Part shown: piece after piece, positions 26,417-34,255 of the stretch
How the letters are laid out: each line of letters starts with the position of its first letter
Numbering within the stretch: position 1 is the first letter of the stretch
NCBI GenBank assembly: GCA_031546825.1
Contig: JAVBJU010000025.1
Span: 92,344-156,343 of the forward strand
Reading direction: 5' to 3'
DNA: 64,000 nucleotides
Source: Hohaiivirga sp031546825
Lineage (GTDB): Bacteria; Pseudomonadota; Alphaproteobacteria; Rhizobiales; Beijerinckiaceae
Translations under genes and position numbers: made by a program
The notes under the pieces: model-generated
Database searches by the model: none
Seen by the model: the letters and a program-made list of their open reading frames with translations, nothing else
What the model was told of the DNA's origin: nothing

Positions 26417-28126
26417 ATGGCCGGAAAGGCACACGAAGAGCGCTGGGCAGATCTGTTCATGCCAAAGCTCATGACCGTCCTGCGCGAAGGGTATGGGCTC
26501 ACGGGACTTCGTGCCGACGCCATGGCCGGGCTCACCGTGGCGATTGTGGCGCTTCCATTGTCAATGGCCATTGCCATTGCCTCCGGCGTCACGCCGGATC
26601 GCGGGCTCTATACCGCCATTGTCGGTGGTTTTCTGGTGTCGCTTCTTGGTGGCAGCCGTTTCCAGATTGGCGGACCGGCTGGGGCTTTCATCGTGCTGGT
26701 GGCGGGTGTCGTGCATCAATATGGTGTCGATGGCCTTCTGCTTGCAACGATGATGTCCGGTGTCATGCTAGTGCTGGTTGGCCTTTTTCAACTTGGCACC
26801 TTTATCAAATACATTCCCTTTCCGGTGACAGTTGGCTTCACGTCGGGCATTGCTGTTATCATTTTTGCGAGCCAGATCAAGGATCTGTTTGGGCTGACGC
26901 TTTCCGCGCCGGAACCGGGGGCGCTCTTGCCCAAGCTCAAGGCGTTGGGCCTCGCCTGGAATACGATATCTGTTGCGGCGACGGCGCTGGGTCTTGCCAC
27001 CGTGATCCTCATCCTGGCACTGCGCCGTTTTGCGCCGCGCATGCCGGGATTGCTGGTGGCGATCTCGGTGGTGTCCATTGCCGCTTTTGTTTTTAACTTC
27101 CCGGTCGCGACCATCGGCAGCACATTTGGTGGTATTCCGCGCTCTCTGCCCTTGCCGACACTTCCGGTGATGTCGGTGAGCCGCATCATCGAACTCATGC
27201 CCTCCGCCATTGCCTTCACCCTGTTGGGCAGTATTGAAAGCCTGTTGTCGGCGGTGGTTGCTGACAGCATGAGCGGACGGCGGCACCGCTCCAATTGTGA
27301 ACTGGTGGCGCAAGGCATCGCCAATATCGGCTCGGCCCTGTTCGGCGGTTTCTGCGTGACTGGCACCATCGCCCGCACCGCCACCAATGTGCGCTCGGGT
27401 TCGCGCGGGCCGGTTTCAGGAATGCTGCATTCGGTATTCCTCTTGCTGTTCATGCTGCTGCTGGCGCCGTTGGCCGGTTATATCCCCTTGGCGGGGCTCG
27501 CTGGCATTCTCGCCGTGGTGGCCTGGAATATGGCTGAAAAGCGCGAATTTGTCGTTCTGATGCGCGCATCCTGGGGCGATGCGGTGGTGCTTCTGGCCAC
27601 CTTCCTTCTCACCATATTCCGCGATCTCACCGAGGGTATCATCGTCGGGTTCGCACTTGGTGCGTTGTTGTTCCTGCACCGCATGGCCAAGGCGGTGAAT
27701 ATCGACAACGATATGCCCGACAGCACCCGCGACCGTGCGGATTTTTCTGACGAACAGCGGACGCCTTACGATGCCACGCTGGCGCAGGACAGAAGCGTTG
27801 CGATTTATCGCATCTCCGGTGCCTTCTTTTTTGGTGCGGCGGCGGTGGTCGGCCGCGCGCTGGAGCAGGAGGCGGGCTGGCCGAAAGTCATCATCATTGA
27901 TTTTTCCGATGTGCCGATCATCGATTCGACCGCTGCGGCCACCATTGCCGCCTTCGTCGCAAAGGCGCGCAATTCCGGGTCATGCGTCTATCTGACGGGC
28001 GCGCGCCCGGCGATCCGGCGCATTCTGCTCAAACAGCACATCACATGGCCTCGGGTGCATTATCAGGCAGACATACAATCCGCGCTCACCGCGGCCCGCA
28101 ACAAAACTGGGGCGCTGTCGCGTTAG
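26417..28126 (+). CDS. SulP-family anion transporter with STAS domain
   Basis: 569 residues. Ten or more membrane segments form the SLC26/SulP core, including the signature region VTPDRGLYTAIVGGFLVSL and FQIGGPAGAFIVLVAG. The C-terminal STAS domain (about 440-560) has IIIDFSDVPIIDST with the usual DST site. Relatives carry sulfate, bicarbonate or dicarboxylates by proton or sodium symport; the substrate cannot be told. No carbonic anhydrase is fused or adjacent. The start at 26417 has a G-rich ribosome site and lies just after a terminator-like hairpin. Confidence 0.9.
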   Translation: MAGKAHEERWADLFMPKLMTVLREGYGLTGLRADAMAGLTVAIVALPLSMAIAIASGVTPDRGLYTAIVGGFLVSLLGGSRFQIGGPAGAFIVLVAGVVHQYGVDGLLLATMMSGVMLVLVGLFQLGTFIKYIPFPVTVGFTSGIAVIIFASQIKDLFGLTLSAPEPGALLPKLKALGLAWNTISVAATALGLATVILILALRRFAPRMPGLLVAISVVSIAAFVFNFPVATIGSTFGGIPRSLPLPTLPVMSVSRIIELMPSAIAFTLLGSIESLLSAVVADSMSGRRHRSNCELVAQGIANIGSALFGGFCVTGTIARTATNVRSGSRGPVSGMLHSVFLLLFMLLLAPLAGYIPLAGLAGILAVVAWNMAEKREFVVLMRASWGDAVVLLATFLLTIFRDLTEGIIVGFALGALLFLHRMAKAVNIDNDMPDSTRDRADFSDEQRTPYDATLAQDRSVAIYRISGAFFFGAAAVVGRALEQEAGWPKVIIIDFSDVPIIDSTAAATIAAFVAKARNSGSCVYLTGARPAIRRILLKQHITWPRVHYQADIQSALTAARNKTGALSR

Positions 28127-28163
28127 CGGCAAGCCGCAACCTCAATTCAGGGGCATATCGAAA

Positions 28164-28349
28164 ATGATACCATGCCGTGGATGCGGAAAGCTTATTTCGG
28201 ACTTTTCCCGCCAATGCCCCCATTGCGGGCTCGGCAATCCCGTTGATACTGTTTCGGGTGCTCGCAAGATGCGATTGATTGTCATTGTGGGATTGTTTGT
28301 CGTTGCGGGCAATCTTCTGCTTCTTCTTGCGAAGTATTTTTATCCATAG
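28164..28349 (+). CDS. 61-residue zinc-ribbon membrane protein
   Basis: A small complete protein. Cys4, Cys7, Cys18 and Cys21 form two CxxC knuckles (CRGC and CPHC) of a short zinc ribbon. Residues about 37-57 form one hydrophobic helix (LIVIVGLFVVAGNLLLLLA) ending in a short aromatic tail. The architecture predicts a cytoplasmic ribbon tethered to the inner membrane. It begins 37 bases after the SulP stop in the same orientation and could be co-transcribed. The function is unknown. Confidence 0.7.
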   Translation: MIPCRGCGKLISDFSRQCPHCGLGNPVDTVSGARKMRLIVIVGLFVVAGNLLLLLAKYFYP

Positions 28350-28425
28350 CCCCTCTTCCCGTGCAGAAGAGATAGCCGAAACCGCTGATGATGCGAGGGC
28401 TCTCGTGGAGCCTCTCGCCGTTGCG

Positions 28426-29370
28426 TCAGTCCTTGAACTCGGTACTGTTGATGATGTTGAGGAAGCGGCTGAGTGTGCCAGTGCGGTTTTCGGCTTTCAC
28501 CGTGGCCAGCATCCGCAGGTGGCCGCCGCCACGGAAACGCAAGGTCTGCATCACGATGACCGGGCGGGCAGTGGCTGTATCCACGGCGCGGGCGACGATT
28601 TCGTACCAATCATCGCCGTTGAGGCGAAACCCTTCGGCACGCTCGGGCTGAATGTTCCTGAGGTTCTGGGCGGAAATCAGGGCCTGGCGGGCAAACGCAT
28701 CCTGGCTTGCCGCACTGGGCGGACCTCCCATGGCGACACCGATGATGACCAGCGGCTGTTCGCCGTCCAAGTTGTTATCCTTCGGGCCATCGGTCAGCAC
28801 CAGCACATCGCCACCGACGACGCGCGCAACGCGGATGATGCGGAAGCCGGAAAGGTCGCCGACGGTGAAGGGGAGCGAATCAACTTGCTGTTGCAAAGTG
28901 AGCGGTGCGCGGAAGGTCGCGCTTTTCAGCGCGGAAATGATCTGGTTCTGGCTATAAGCGTCCCGGCCTTCCGGGGCCTGAGCGATGAGGAAAGCAGTTG
29001 TGGTCTCATCTCCCGCCACCACAATCCATTTGCGGATACGCTCGCCATTGGCGCTTTGAACGCCCCCGACCAGCAACGCATCGCGCCCGCCAACCTTGAA
29101 GTTCTGCCGGATGTTTTCCACCAAACCCTGCCGCTTGAGCTCATCCTTAGCGAGATCTGAAATCGCTTTGTCGTAAGCAATCGCCGGGAGCTCCACGATG
29201 GTGACGGAGGTCTGCTTTTCGATATTCTCAAAGCCGGGAAAACGGTTTGAGATTTCCATTCCTGCCGGTGGTTCAATGCCGATGCGGGACCCTGGCGGAT
29301 AAATGACTGTGGCCGAGGCGATCGAGGTTACGACCATGGCGATAAAAAGGGTGAACCATCGGATCATCAA
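28426..29370 (-). CDS. Secreted protein of unknown function
   Basis: 314 residues. The N-terminus is a clear signal peptide (MMIRWFTLFIAMVVTSIASA), so the mature protein is periplasmic or exported. The mature part has two similar-looking halves with alternating strands and helices and segments such as PPAGMEISNRFPGFEN and LPFTVGDLSGFRIIRV. I see no catalytic motif and no lipobox. Related proteins seem common in Rhizobiales as uncharacterised conserved proteins. GAGG lies 9 bases before the ATG. It follows alkB in the same orientation after about 140 bases. Confidence 0.75.
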   Translation of the reverse strand: MMIRWFTLFIAMVVTSIASATVIYPPGSRIGIEPPAGMEISNRFPGFENIEKQTSVTIVELPAIAYDKAISDLAKDELKRQGLVENIRQNFKVGGRDALLVGGVQSANGERIRKWIVVAGDETTTAFLIAQAPEGRDAYSQNQIISALKSATFRAPLTLQQQVDSLPFTVGDLSGFRIIRVARVVGGDVLVLTDGPKDNNLDGEQPLVIIGVAMGGPPSAASQDAFARQALISAQNLRNIQPERAEGFRLNGDDWYEIVARAVDTATARPVIVMQTLRFRGGGHLRMLATVKAENRTGTLSRFLNIINSTEFKD

Positions 29371-29506
29371 GCGCTACCTCACAAACTGAGCTCCGCTTCT
29401 GGCTGTCGATTGTGGCAAAGACAAGATGCGAGCAGAACAACGCACCATAACCATGGTGCAGTAAACCAGATGCTAATTTATTTTCGCAAAAGGGAAACCG
29501 AGGATC

Positions 29507-30127
29507 TCAATTCTTGAACACCTTCCGCAGCGTCAGATTAATGCGGCCATTATCGGCGACGAGTTCGGAGGTGCCGGGTATCAGCCGGTCTATGCCGTGA
29601 TACACCAGCCGCGCCGGGCCGCCGAATACGATGGCATCTCCTGAGCGCAGTTTGACCGAACGGGTTGGTGTGGGTTTGTCGGTCAGGCCGTAGCGGAACA
29701 GGGCGGTGGTGCCGAGCGACAACGAGACGATGGGTGCGTCGAATTCTTCTTCTTCTTCTTTGTCCTGATGCAGGCCCATCCTGGCTTCGGCATTGTAGTA
29801 ATTGATGAGGCAGGCTTCAGCATCTGCTTCGAAGCCGCTGAGGAGACGCCATGTCGTCACCAACCGCCCTGGCATGGGCGGCCACGGCTTTGCGGTTTCC
29901 GGGTGCGCTGCCTGATAGCGGTAACCGCCCGCATCCGAAACCCAGCCAAGAGCCCCGCAATTGCTCATGCGTACCGAAAATGGTTTGCCGGTTTTGGGCG
30001 TGCGCGGCGTGAACAGCGGCGCTTGTTGTACAATGGCGCGGATATCTTCCAGCAGATGTTCCTGCGCATCCCGGTCGAGATAATCGGGATAATAGACAAG
30101 ACCGGGGGCGAGCGTGATCGACGTCAT
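29507..30127 (-). CDS. alkB: AlkB-family 2-oxoglutarate/Fe(II) DNA dealkylase
   Basis: 206 residues. The iron ligands are His120 and Asp122 (GLHQDKEE) and His177 (LVYHGIDR); the 2-oxoglutarate and product-binding motif GRINLTLR supplies Arg195 and Arg201. LINYYNAEARMGLHQD is the classic family block. The enzyme oxidatively removes methyl groups from N1-methyladenine and N3-methylcytosine. The ATG at 30127 has GGAG 7 bases upstream and is preferred to a GTG three codons earlier. It lies 31 bases after gpmA, so it may ride on the dapB-gpmA transcript. Confidence 0.94.
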   Translation of the reverse strand: MTSITLAPGLVYYPDYLDRDAQEHLLEDIRAIVQQAPLFTPRTPKTGKPFSVRMSNCGALGWVSDAGGYRYQAAHPETAKPWPPMPGRLVTTWRLLSGFEADAEACLINYYNAEARMGLHQDKEEEEEFDAPIVSLSLGTTALFRYGLTDKPTPTRSVKLRSGDAIVFGGPARLVYHGIDRLIPGTSELVADNGRINLTLRKVFKN

Positions 30128-30158
30128 GGGTCTCACTCCGCCCCCGGAGATGAAGCGA

Positions 30159-30779
30159 TTACGCTTCGAGTACTTTCTTGCTGGTGACCAAGGTATCGGC
30201 CCCGAGCTTGTAGACCAGCGGCACGCCGGTTGCGAGTTCCATGGCCGGGATGGTTTCCGGTGTCAGGTGATCCAGCACCATCACCAGGGCGCGCAGCGAA
30301 TTGCCGTGTGCGGCAACCAGCACGCGCTCGCCCTTCATGACGCGCGGCAGAATGTTCTTGACGTAGTAGGGCAGGGCGCGCGCCACGGTATCCTTGAGGC
30401 TCTCGCCGCCGGGAGGAGCAATGTCGTAGGAACGACGCCAGATATGAACCTGATCCTCGCCCCATTTCTTGCGGGCGTCATCCTTGTTCATGCCGGTGAG
30501 ATCGCCATAATCACGCTCGTTGAGGGCCTGGTCGCGGATGGTTTCGAGATTGGGCTGGCCCAGTTCTTCGAGAATGAGCTTGCAGGTGCGTTGGGCGCGG
30601 GTGAGGTCGGAGGTGTAGGCCACATCGAACTGCACACCGAGTGCCTTGAGGCGCTTTCCGGCATTGCGGGCTTCCTCAACGCCGAGATCGGTCAGGTCGA
30701 CGTCCTTCCAGCCGGTGAAGAGGTTCTTGAGGTTCCAGTCACTTTGCCCATGGCGGGCGAGGACGAGAAGGCGTTCCAT
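30159..30779 (-). CDS. gpmA: 2,3-bisphosphoglycerate-dependent phosphoglycerate mutase
   Basis: 206 residues, the short alphaproteobacterial form. The phosphohistidine motif is LARHGQSDWN, followed by NLFTGWKDVDLTDLG; the second catalytic His is in VAAHGNSLRAL. LNERDYGDLTGMNKDD is the substrate-binding loop. It interconverts 3- and 2-phosphoglycerate in glycolysis and gluconeogenesis. The ATG at 30779 has CGGAG 9 bases upstream. dapB lies directly upstream, a conserved rhizobial pair. Confidence 0.96.
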   Translation of the reverse strand: MERLLVLARHGQSDWNLKNLFTGWKDVDLTDLGVEEARNAGKRLKALGVQFDVAYTSDLTRAQRTCKLILEELGQPNLETIRDQALNERDYGDLTGMNKDDARKKWGEDQVHIWRRSYDIAPPGGESLKDTVARALPYYVKNILPRVMKGERVLVAAHGNSLRALVMVLDHLTPETIPAMELATGVPLVYKLGADTLVTSKKVLEA

Positions 30780-30904
30780 GATGATAACTCCGTAGCTTAA
30801 AATATATTCAGAGGCCCCGAGGGCCATCCGTTACGAAACCTGTTTACCTGAGCTTCCTGCGCAAGTCAGCCAAGAGGGTCTATATTATGACAAGAGGCCC
30901 AGTT

Positions 30905-31705
30905 TTATAATCCGAGCACATCCGTCATCGAATAGAAGCCGGGCTTCTGCTGAAAGGCCCAGCGCGCGGCCTGAATGGCACCCCCCGCGAAAATCCCGCG
31001 ATCTTCAGCCCGGTGGTTGAGTTCCAGCCGCTCTGACGCTCCGGCAAAAATCACCGAATGGTCGCCGATCACCGTGCCGCCGCGCAACGCCGCAAAGCCA
31101 ATGGCACCGCGTTCGCGCACGCCGGTATGGCCGTCACGGGAGGTGATGGCGTGTTCCTTCAGGGCAATATTGCGACCATCAGCCGCCGCTTCGCCGAGCA
31201 GAAGCGCGGTGCCGGATGGCGCATCGACCTTCATGCGGTGGTGCATTTCGAGAATTTCGATATCGAAATCGGCACCGAGTACTTCCGCCGCCTTGCGCAC
31301 GAGGCCCGCGAGCAGATTGACGCCAAGCGACATGTTGCCCGACTGGACAATGCGCGCGTGCCGCGCCGCAGCCCGTAGCTTTTCAAAATCCGGCTCGGTG
31401 AGGCCGGTCGTGCCGATGATGTGGACGATGCGCGCTTGCGCCGCGAGCGCCGCATAGCCGATGGTGGCCGCAGGCGCGGTGAAATCAATCACCCCATCGC
31501 AGGCCGCAAAAAGCGGCAGCGGATCGGTGGTGAGCGGAATACCAAGCGGTGCGGGCAGGCCCGCGAGCGCCCCCGCATCCTGACCGAGAAACGGGGAATG
31601 TTCGTGTTCAATGGCCCCAACCAACGTGCAATCATCGGTTTCAGCAATCGCCTTGATTAACATCCGCCCCATGCGCCCCGAAGAGCCAACAACGACCAAC
31701 CGCAT
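30905..31705 (-). CDS. dapB: 4-hydroxy-tetrahydrodipicolinate reductase
   Basis: 266 residues. The N-terminal Rossmann motif is VVGSSGRMGRML. The substrate-binding and catalytic segment EMHHRMKVDAPSGTAL contains the paired His and Lys of DapB, preceded by SGNMSLGVNLL. It reduces the dipicolinate precursor with NAD(P)H in the diaminopimelate and lysine pathway, which also feeds peptidoglycan. The ATG at 31705 has GAGGAGG 7 bases upstream. It is the first gene of the minus-strand group dapB, gpmA, alkB. Confidence 0.97.
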   Translation of the reverse strand: MRLVVVGSSGRMGRMLIKAIAETDDCTLVGAIEHEHSPFLGQDAGALAGLPAPLGIPLTTDPLPLFAACDGVIDFTAPAATIGYAALAAQARIVHIIGTTGLTEPDFEKLRAAARHARIVQSGNMSLGVNLLAGLVRKAAEVLGADFDIEILEMHHRMKVDAPSGTALLLGEAAADGRNIALKEHAITSRDGHTGVRERGAIGFAALRGGTVIGDHSVIFAGASERLELNHRAEDRGIFAGGAIQAARWAFQQKPGFYSMTDVLGL

Positions 31706-31948
31706 TTCATGCCTCCTCGGTTCGTATCCACCCCGATAGATTTCAGCAAAAGGCGGGATTTTGCAACAGAAAACACAGCTTTACGGTGAAAATGCTTAAT
31801 GGTGGGGGGCAGGGGGATTTCCTGCTCTATGGATGGTGAGGTCATAACTCTGTCGCGATGGAGCGGTTCATGTCGCTTATGGGAGCTTTTGCGGCATGAG
31901 GCCTTGTAGTTGCTTCATTAAAGCGAGTGCACACTGATTACCGCGATA

Positions 31949-33259
31949 CTATCCGTCAAGGCGAAGGATTGGCAAGGAATTGACCAATAAGAACAAGATA
32001 GGCACCACAGCAAGGCCGACACAGAATTTGAAAAAGCACAAGTCTCGAACTGTAGCGAAATATGCAGCCCTCAGCCTCCTGTCGAATATGCGGTTACGAT
32101 CAGCGCATGTGATCCACTTGTCCATCCACGCCAGAATGCCGCGGTAGCCAACAAGGCCCACACCTACGTGGAGCACAAGTAGTAAAAGGCATACTGCTAT
32201 CGTGAATTTATCCCATTCATATCTCATGTGAATCGGCGGAATAACAACCTTGGTCACGATCGTTACGACAGTAAAGAAAGCGCTCCAGCCTATCATATAG
32301 AAGACCGGAAAGTAGGCGGACAGATAAGCGGGGGCGAGTAGAAAGCCCCCTCCCCACATACCCGGCGCCCAGCTTCCGCACTGCCGCCTTCTGCCTAACA
32401 TGGTGACAGCATGTAAGCATGGGACGTCGGAGAGCCTTTTAATGTCTTCCGCAGCGAACAGATACAGACCGTTCTCATCCTTACGGATTGGATGTTCCCC
32501 TCGGGTTGCAGAATGCCAGAGGCGGACGGATCGCAACCAGTAAAGAAATTCTTGGGCTTCGCCAGGATGTTCCAAGAGAGCTAAATGAACTGGCATGTCA
32601 CTCTCTTTCCAATCGAATTGATCACTAAGGATCAGAACAACCTCAAAAAATGGGCGACAATATTCCATTACCTCGTTGCTGATCTTTACAATCAAACGTC
32701 TTTTCCGCCAGTTTGTCCACTTGCGGGAGATTGTTTTCAACTGTGTCGGTGAAGGGCCAATTTCGCGGGAAGCGTGATACAATGCTTGGATTATATCCTG
32801 TTCGTAAGAGCGCCGATGAAGCAAGGGTAATTTGTCGAGGCTCGTAAGGATATTTTGCCATACCTCCAAATCATCATAGGCAGGATGAGAAGTCAGCATT
32901 TGTCGGAGTGGTGTTGCACATTCGGCTGTAGGGACCGGGGGTGTCTCAGACGGAGTTGAAAGATACAAGCCCTCGCTTGCCTCATCGGCTTTTTGCGTGG
33001 GTTCTATCTCAGACGGCGCTACTGCAATAGCCGCGTTCACCATCTCGGCGTCGACGGCATGTTCATGCATTTGTGTCATGGCCATCGCCGCTTCTCGCGC
33101 CGCTACCAATTCCTGAAACCCTTCCGGGTCTTCATCCGGCCGCGTGGTCTTCAGCTTGCGGGCATAGGCGCGGCGGATGGCGATGCTGTCGCCAGGGCCT
33201 TCCATGTCCAGTACGGACCACGGATAGCGGGCAGTGTTGGGCGTCTCACCATGGGCCAT
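31949..33259 (-). CDS. Membrane J-like protein, second in the hscC operon
   Basis: 436 residues. Residues about 12-60 match a J-like domain (YPWSVLDMEGPG, then IRRAYARKLK) in which the HPD tripeptide reads RPD (TRPDEDPEGFQ). The middle is a soluble helical region. The C-terminal 130 residues contain about four hydrophobic segments, so the J-like domain faces the cytoplasm from a membrane anchor. It resembles the DjlB/DjlC class linked to HscC in E. coli. It lies 18 bases after a paralogous J-like gene and is more AT-rich in its distal half. The loss of the J-domain His makes standard Hsp70 stimulation uncertain. Confidence 0.72.
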   Translation of the reverse strand: MAHGETPNTARYPWSVLDMEGPGDSIAIRRAYARKLKTTRPDEDPEGFQELVAAREAAMAMTQMHEHAVDAEMVNAAIAVAPSEIEPTQKADEASEGLYLSTPSETPPVPTAECATPLRQMLTSHPAYDDLEVWQNILTSLDKLPLLHRRSYEQDIIQALYHASREIGPSPTQLKTISRKWTNWRKRRLIVKISNEVMEYCRPFFEVVLILSDQFDWKESDMPVHLALLEHPGEAQEFLYWLRSVRLWHSATRGEHPIRKDENGLYLFAAEDIKRLSDVPCLHAVTMLGRRRQCGSWAPGMWGGGFLLAPAYLSAYFPVFYMIGWSAFFTVVTIVTKVVIPPIHMRYEWDKFTIAVCLLLLVLHVGVGLVGYRGILAWMDKWITCADRNRIFDRRLRAAYFATVRDLCFFKFCVGLAVVPILFLLVNSLPILRLDG

Positions 33260-33277
33260 TTCAAAACTGCTCCAGAA

Positions 33278-34255
33278 TTAGTTCTGTGGGGCGGGACGCT
33301 GGATGTTGCGGAGGATTCTCTCGGCCTTTTCGCGGAGCTCGCGCTGTTCTCGCTGCTCAGGAGTGGTCGTCTGCATGACGGGCTTCAGGCTGTCGTAGCT
33401 GTATTTTGTGGAGTTGTTCATCGATGCACAACGCGATAGATTTACGAGTGTGAAAAACACCGCGATGATGAAGAACCAAGTTCTCGAATTGCCTTGCTTC
33501 TCTTTTTCACCATCCGTCCGCGCGGCCTCCGAAGTCCGCTCATGTGCGAAGGATAGTTGTCCGTCGGAAATGCTGCGCTTGCCGTCCGCAATGTCGCGGA
33601 TATAGCGCAGCAGATCGTGAAACGAGCTTGCCTGGGGAGCATCTTCAAACAGCGAAACCAGTTTCACGCTGTCATGTTCCCAGCCATATTCCTCGCTGAG
33701 CGACAGCAGGATTGCGCCGAACGGGCGGTCATGGGCAACCTGTTCCCAGTTGAGCGCGGCGATGGCGTAAATCAGTTCCTGCTCGATCCGCTGACGGCCG
33801 AAGAAGGGCAGATTGGCGATGTGGGTGGTGATGTCATGCCAAGTTTCCATGTCCCATATGGCGGGCTGTCGCCTGAGCTTTTCACGGGTTTGCTCTTCGT
33901 CGGACGCGCTTGTCTCGGCTTCTGGCAGGGCTTCCGGGATTTCGGGATTGCGAATGATCACCGAAGGTTCGGGGGCGTCCCGTTCAACCTCTTCTGCCTC
34001 CTCGGTGAGCACTAACTCGGGTTGTCGGTCCCGGGGGGCGGCGGGCGGTAAGGTTGGTTCTTCAACGAAGTGCAGGGTTATGGCGCCGGAGGCAATCGCC
34101 ATGGCGATTTCCCTGGCACGCACCAGCACCTGAAACCCTTCTGGGTCTTCGTCGGGGCGCGTGACCTTCAGCTTGCGCGCATAGGCGCGGCGGATTTCAG
34201 TTTCGTCGCCGGGGGCGGCGAGACCGAGCACCGACCATGGAAAATCGGCGCTCAT
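33278..34255 (-). CDS. Membrane-anchored J-like co-chaperone candidate of HscC
   Basis: 325 residues. The first 50 are a J-like domain (FPWSVLGLAAPGDETEIRR, then AYARKLKVTRPDEDPEGFQ) with RPD in place of HPD, nearly identical in pattern to the next gene, which implies duplication. An acidic, proline-rich linker follows. One hydrophobic helix near 250-270 (WFFIIAVFFTLVNLS) anchors it, followed by a charged helical tail. Its ATG overlaps the hscC stop (ATGA), a strong sign of a functional partnership with that Hsp70. The role as co-chaperone is inferred from context and the E. coli HscC/DjlB/DjlC precedent. Confidence 0.75.
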   Translation of the reverse strand: MSADFPWSVLGLAAPGDETEIRRAYARKLKVTRPDEDPEGFQVLVRAREIAMAIASGAITLHFVEEPTLPPAAPRDRQPELVLTEEAEEVERDAPEPSVIIRNPEIPEALPEAETSASDEEQTREKLRRQPAIWDMETWHDITTHIANLPFFGRQRIEQELIYAIAALNWEQVAHDRPFGAILLSLSEEYGWEHDSVKLVSLFEDAPQASSFHDLLRYIRDIADGKRSISDGQLSFAHERTSEAARTDGEKEKQGNSRTWFFIIAVFFTLVNLSRCASMNNSTKYSYDSLKPVMQTTTPEQREQRELREKAERILRNIQRPAPQN

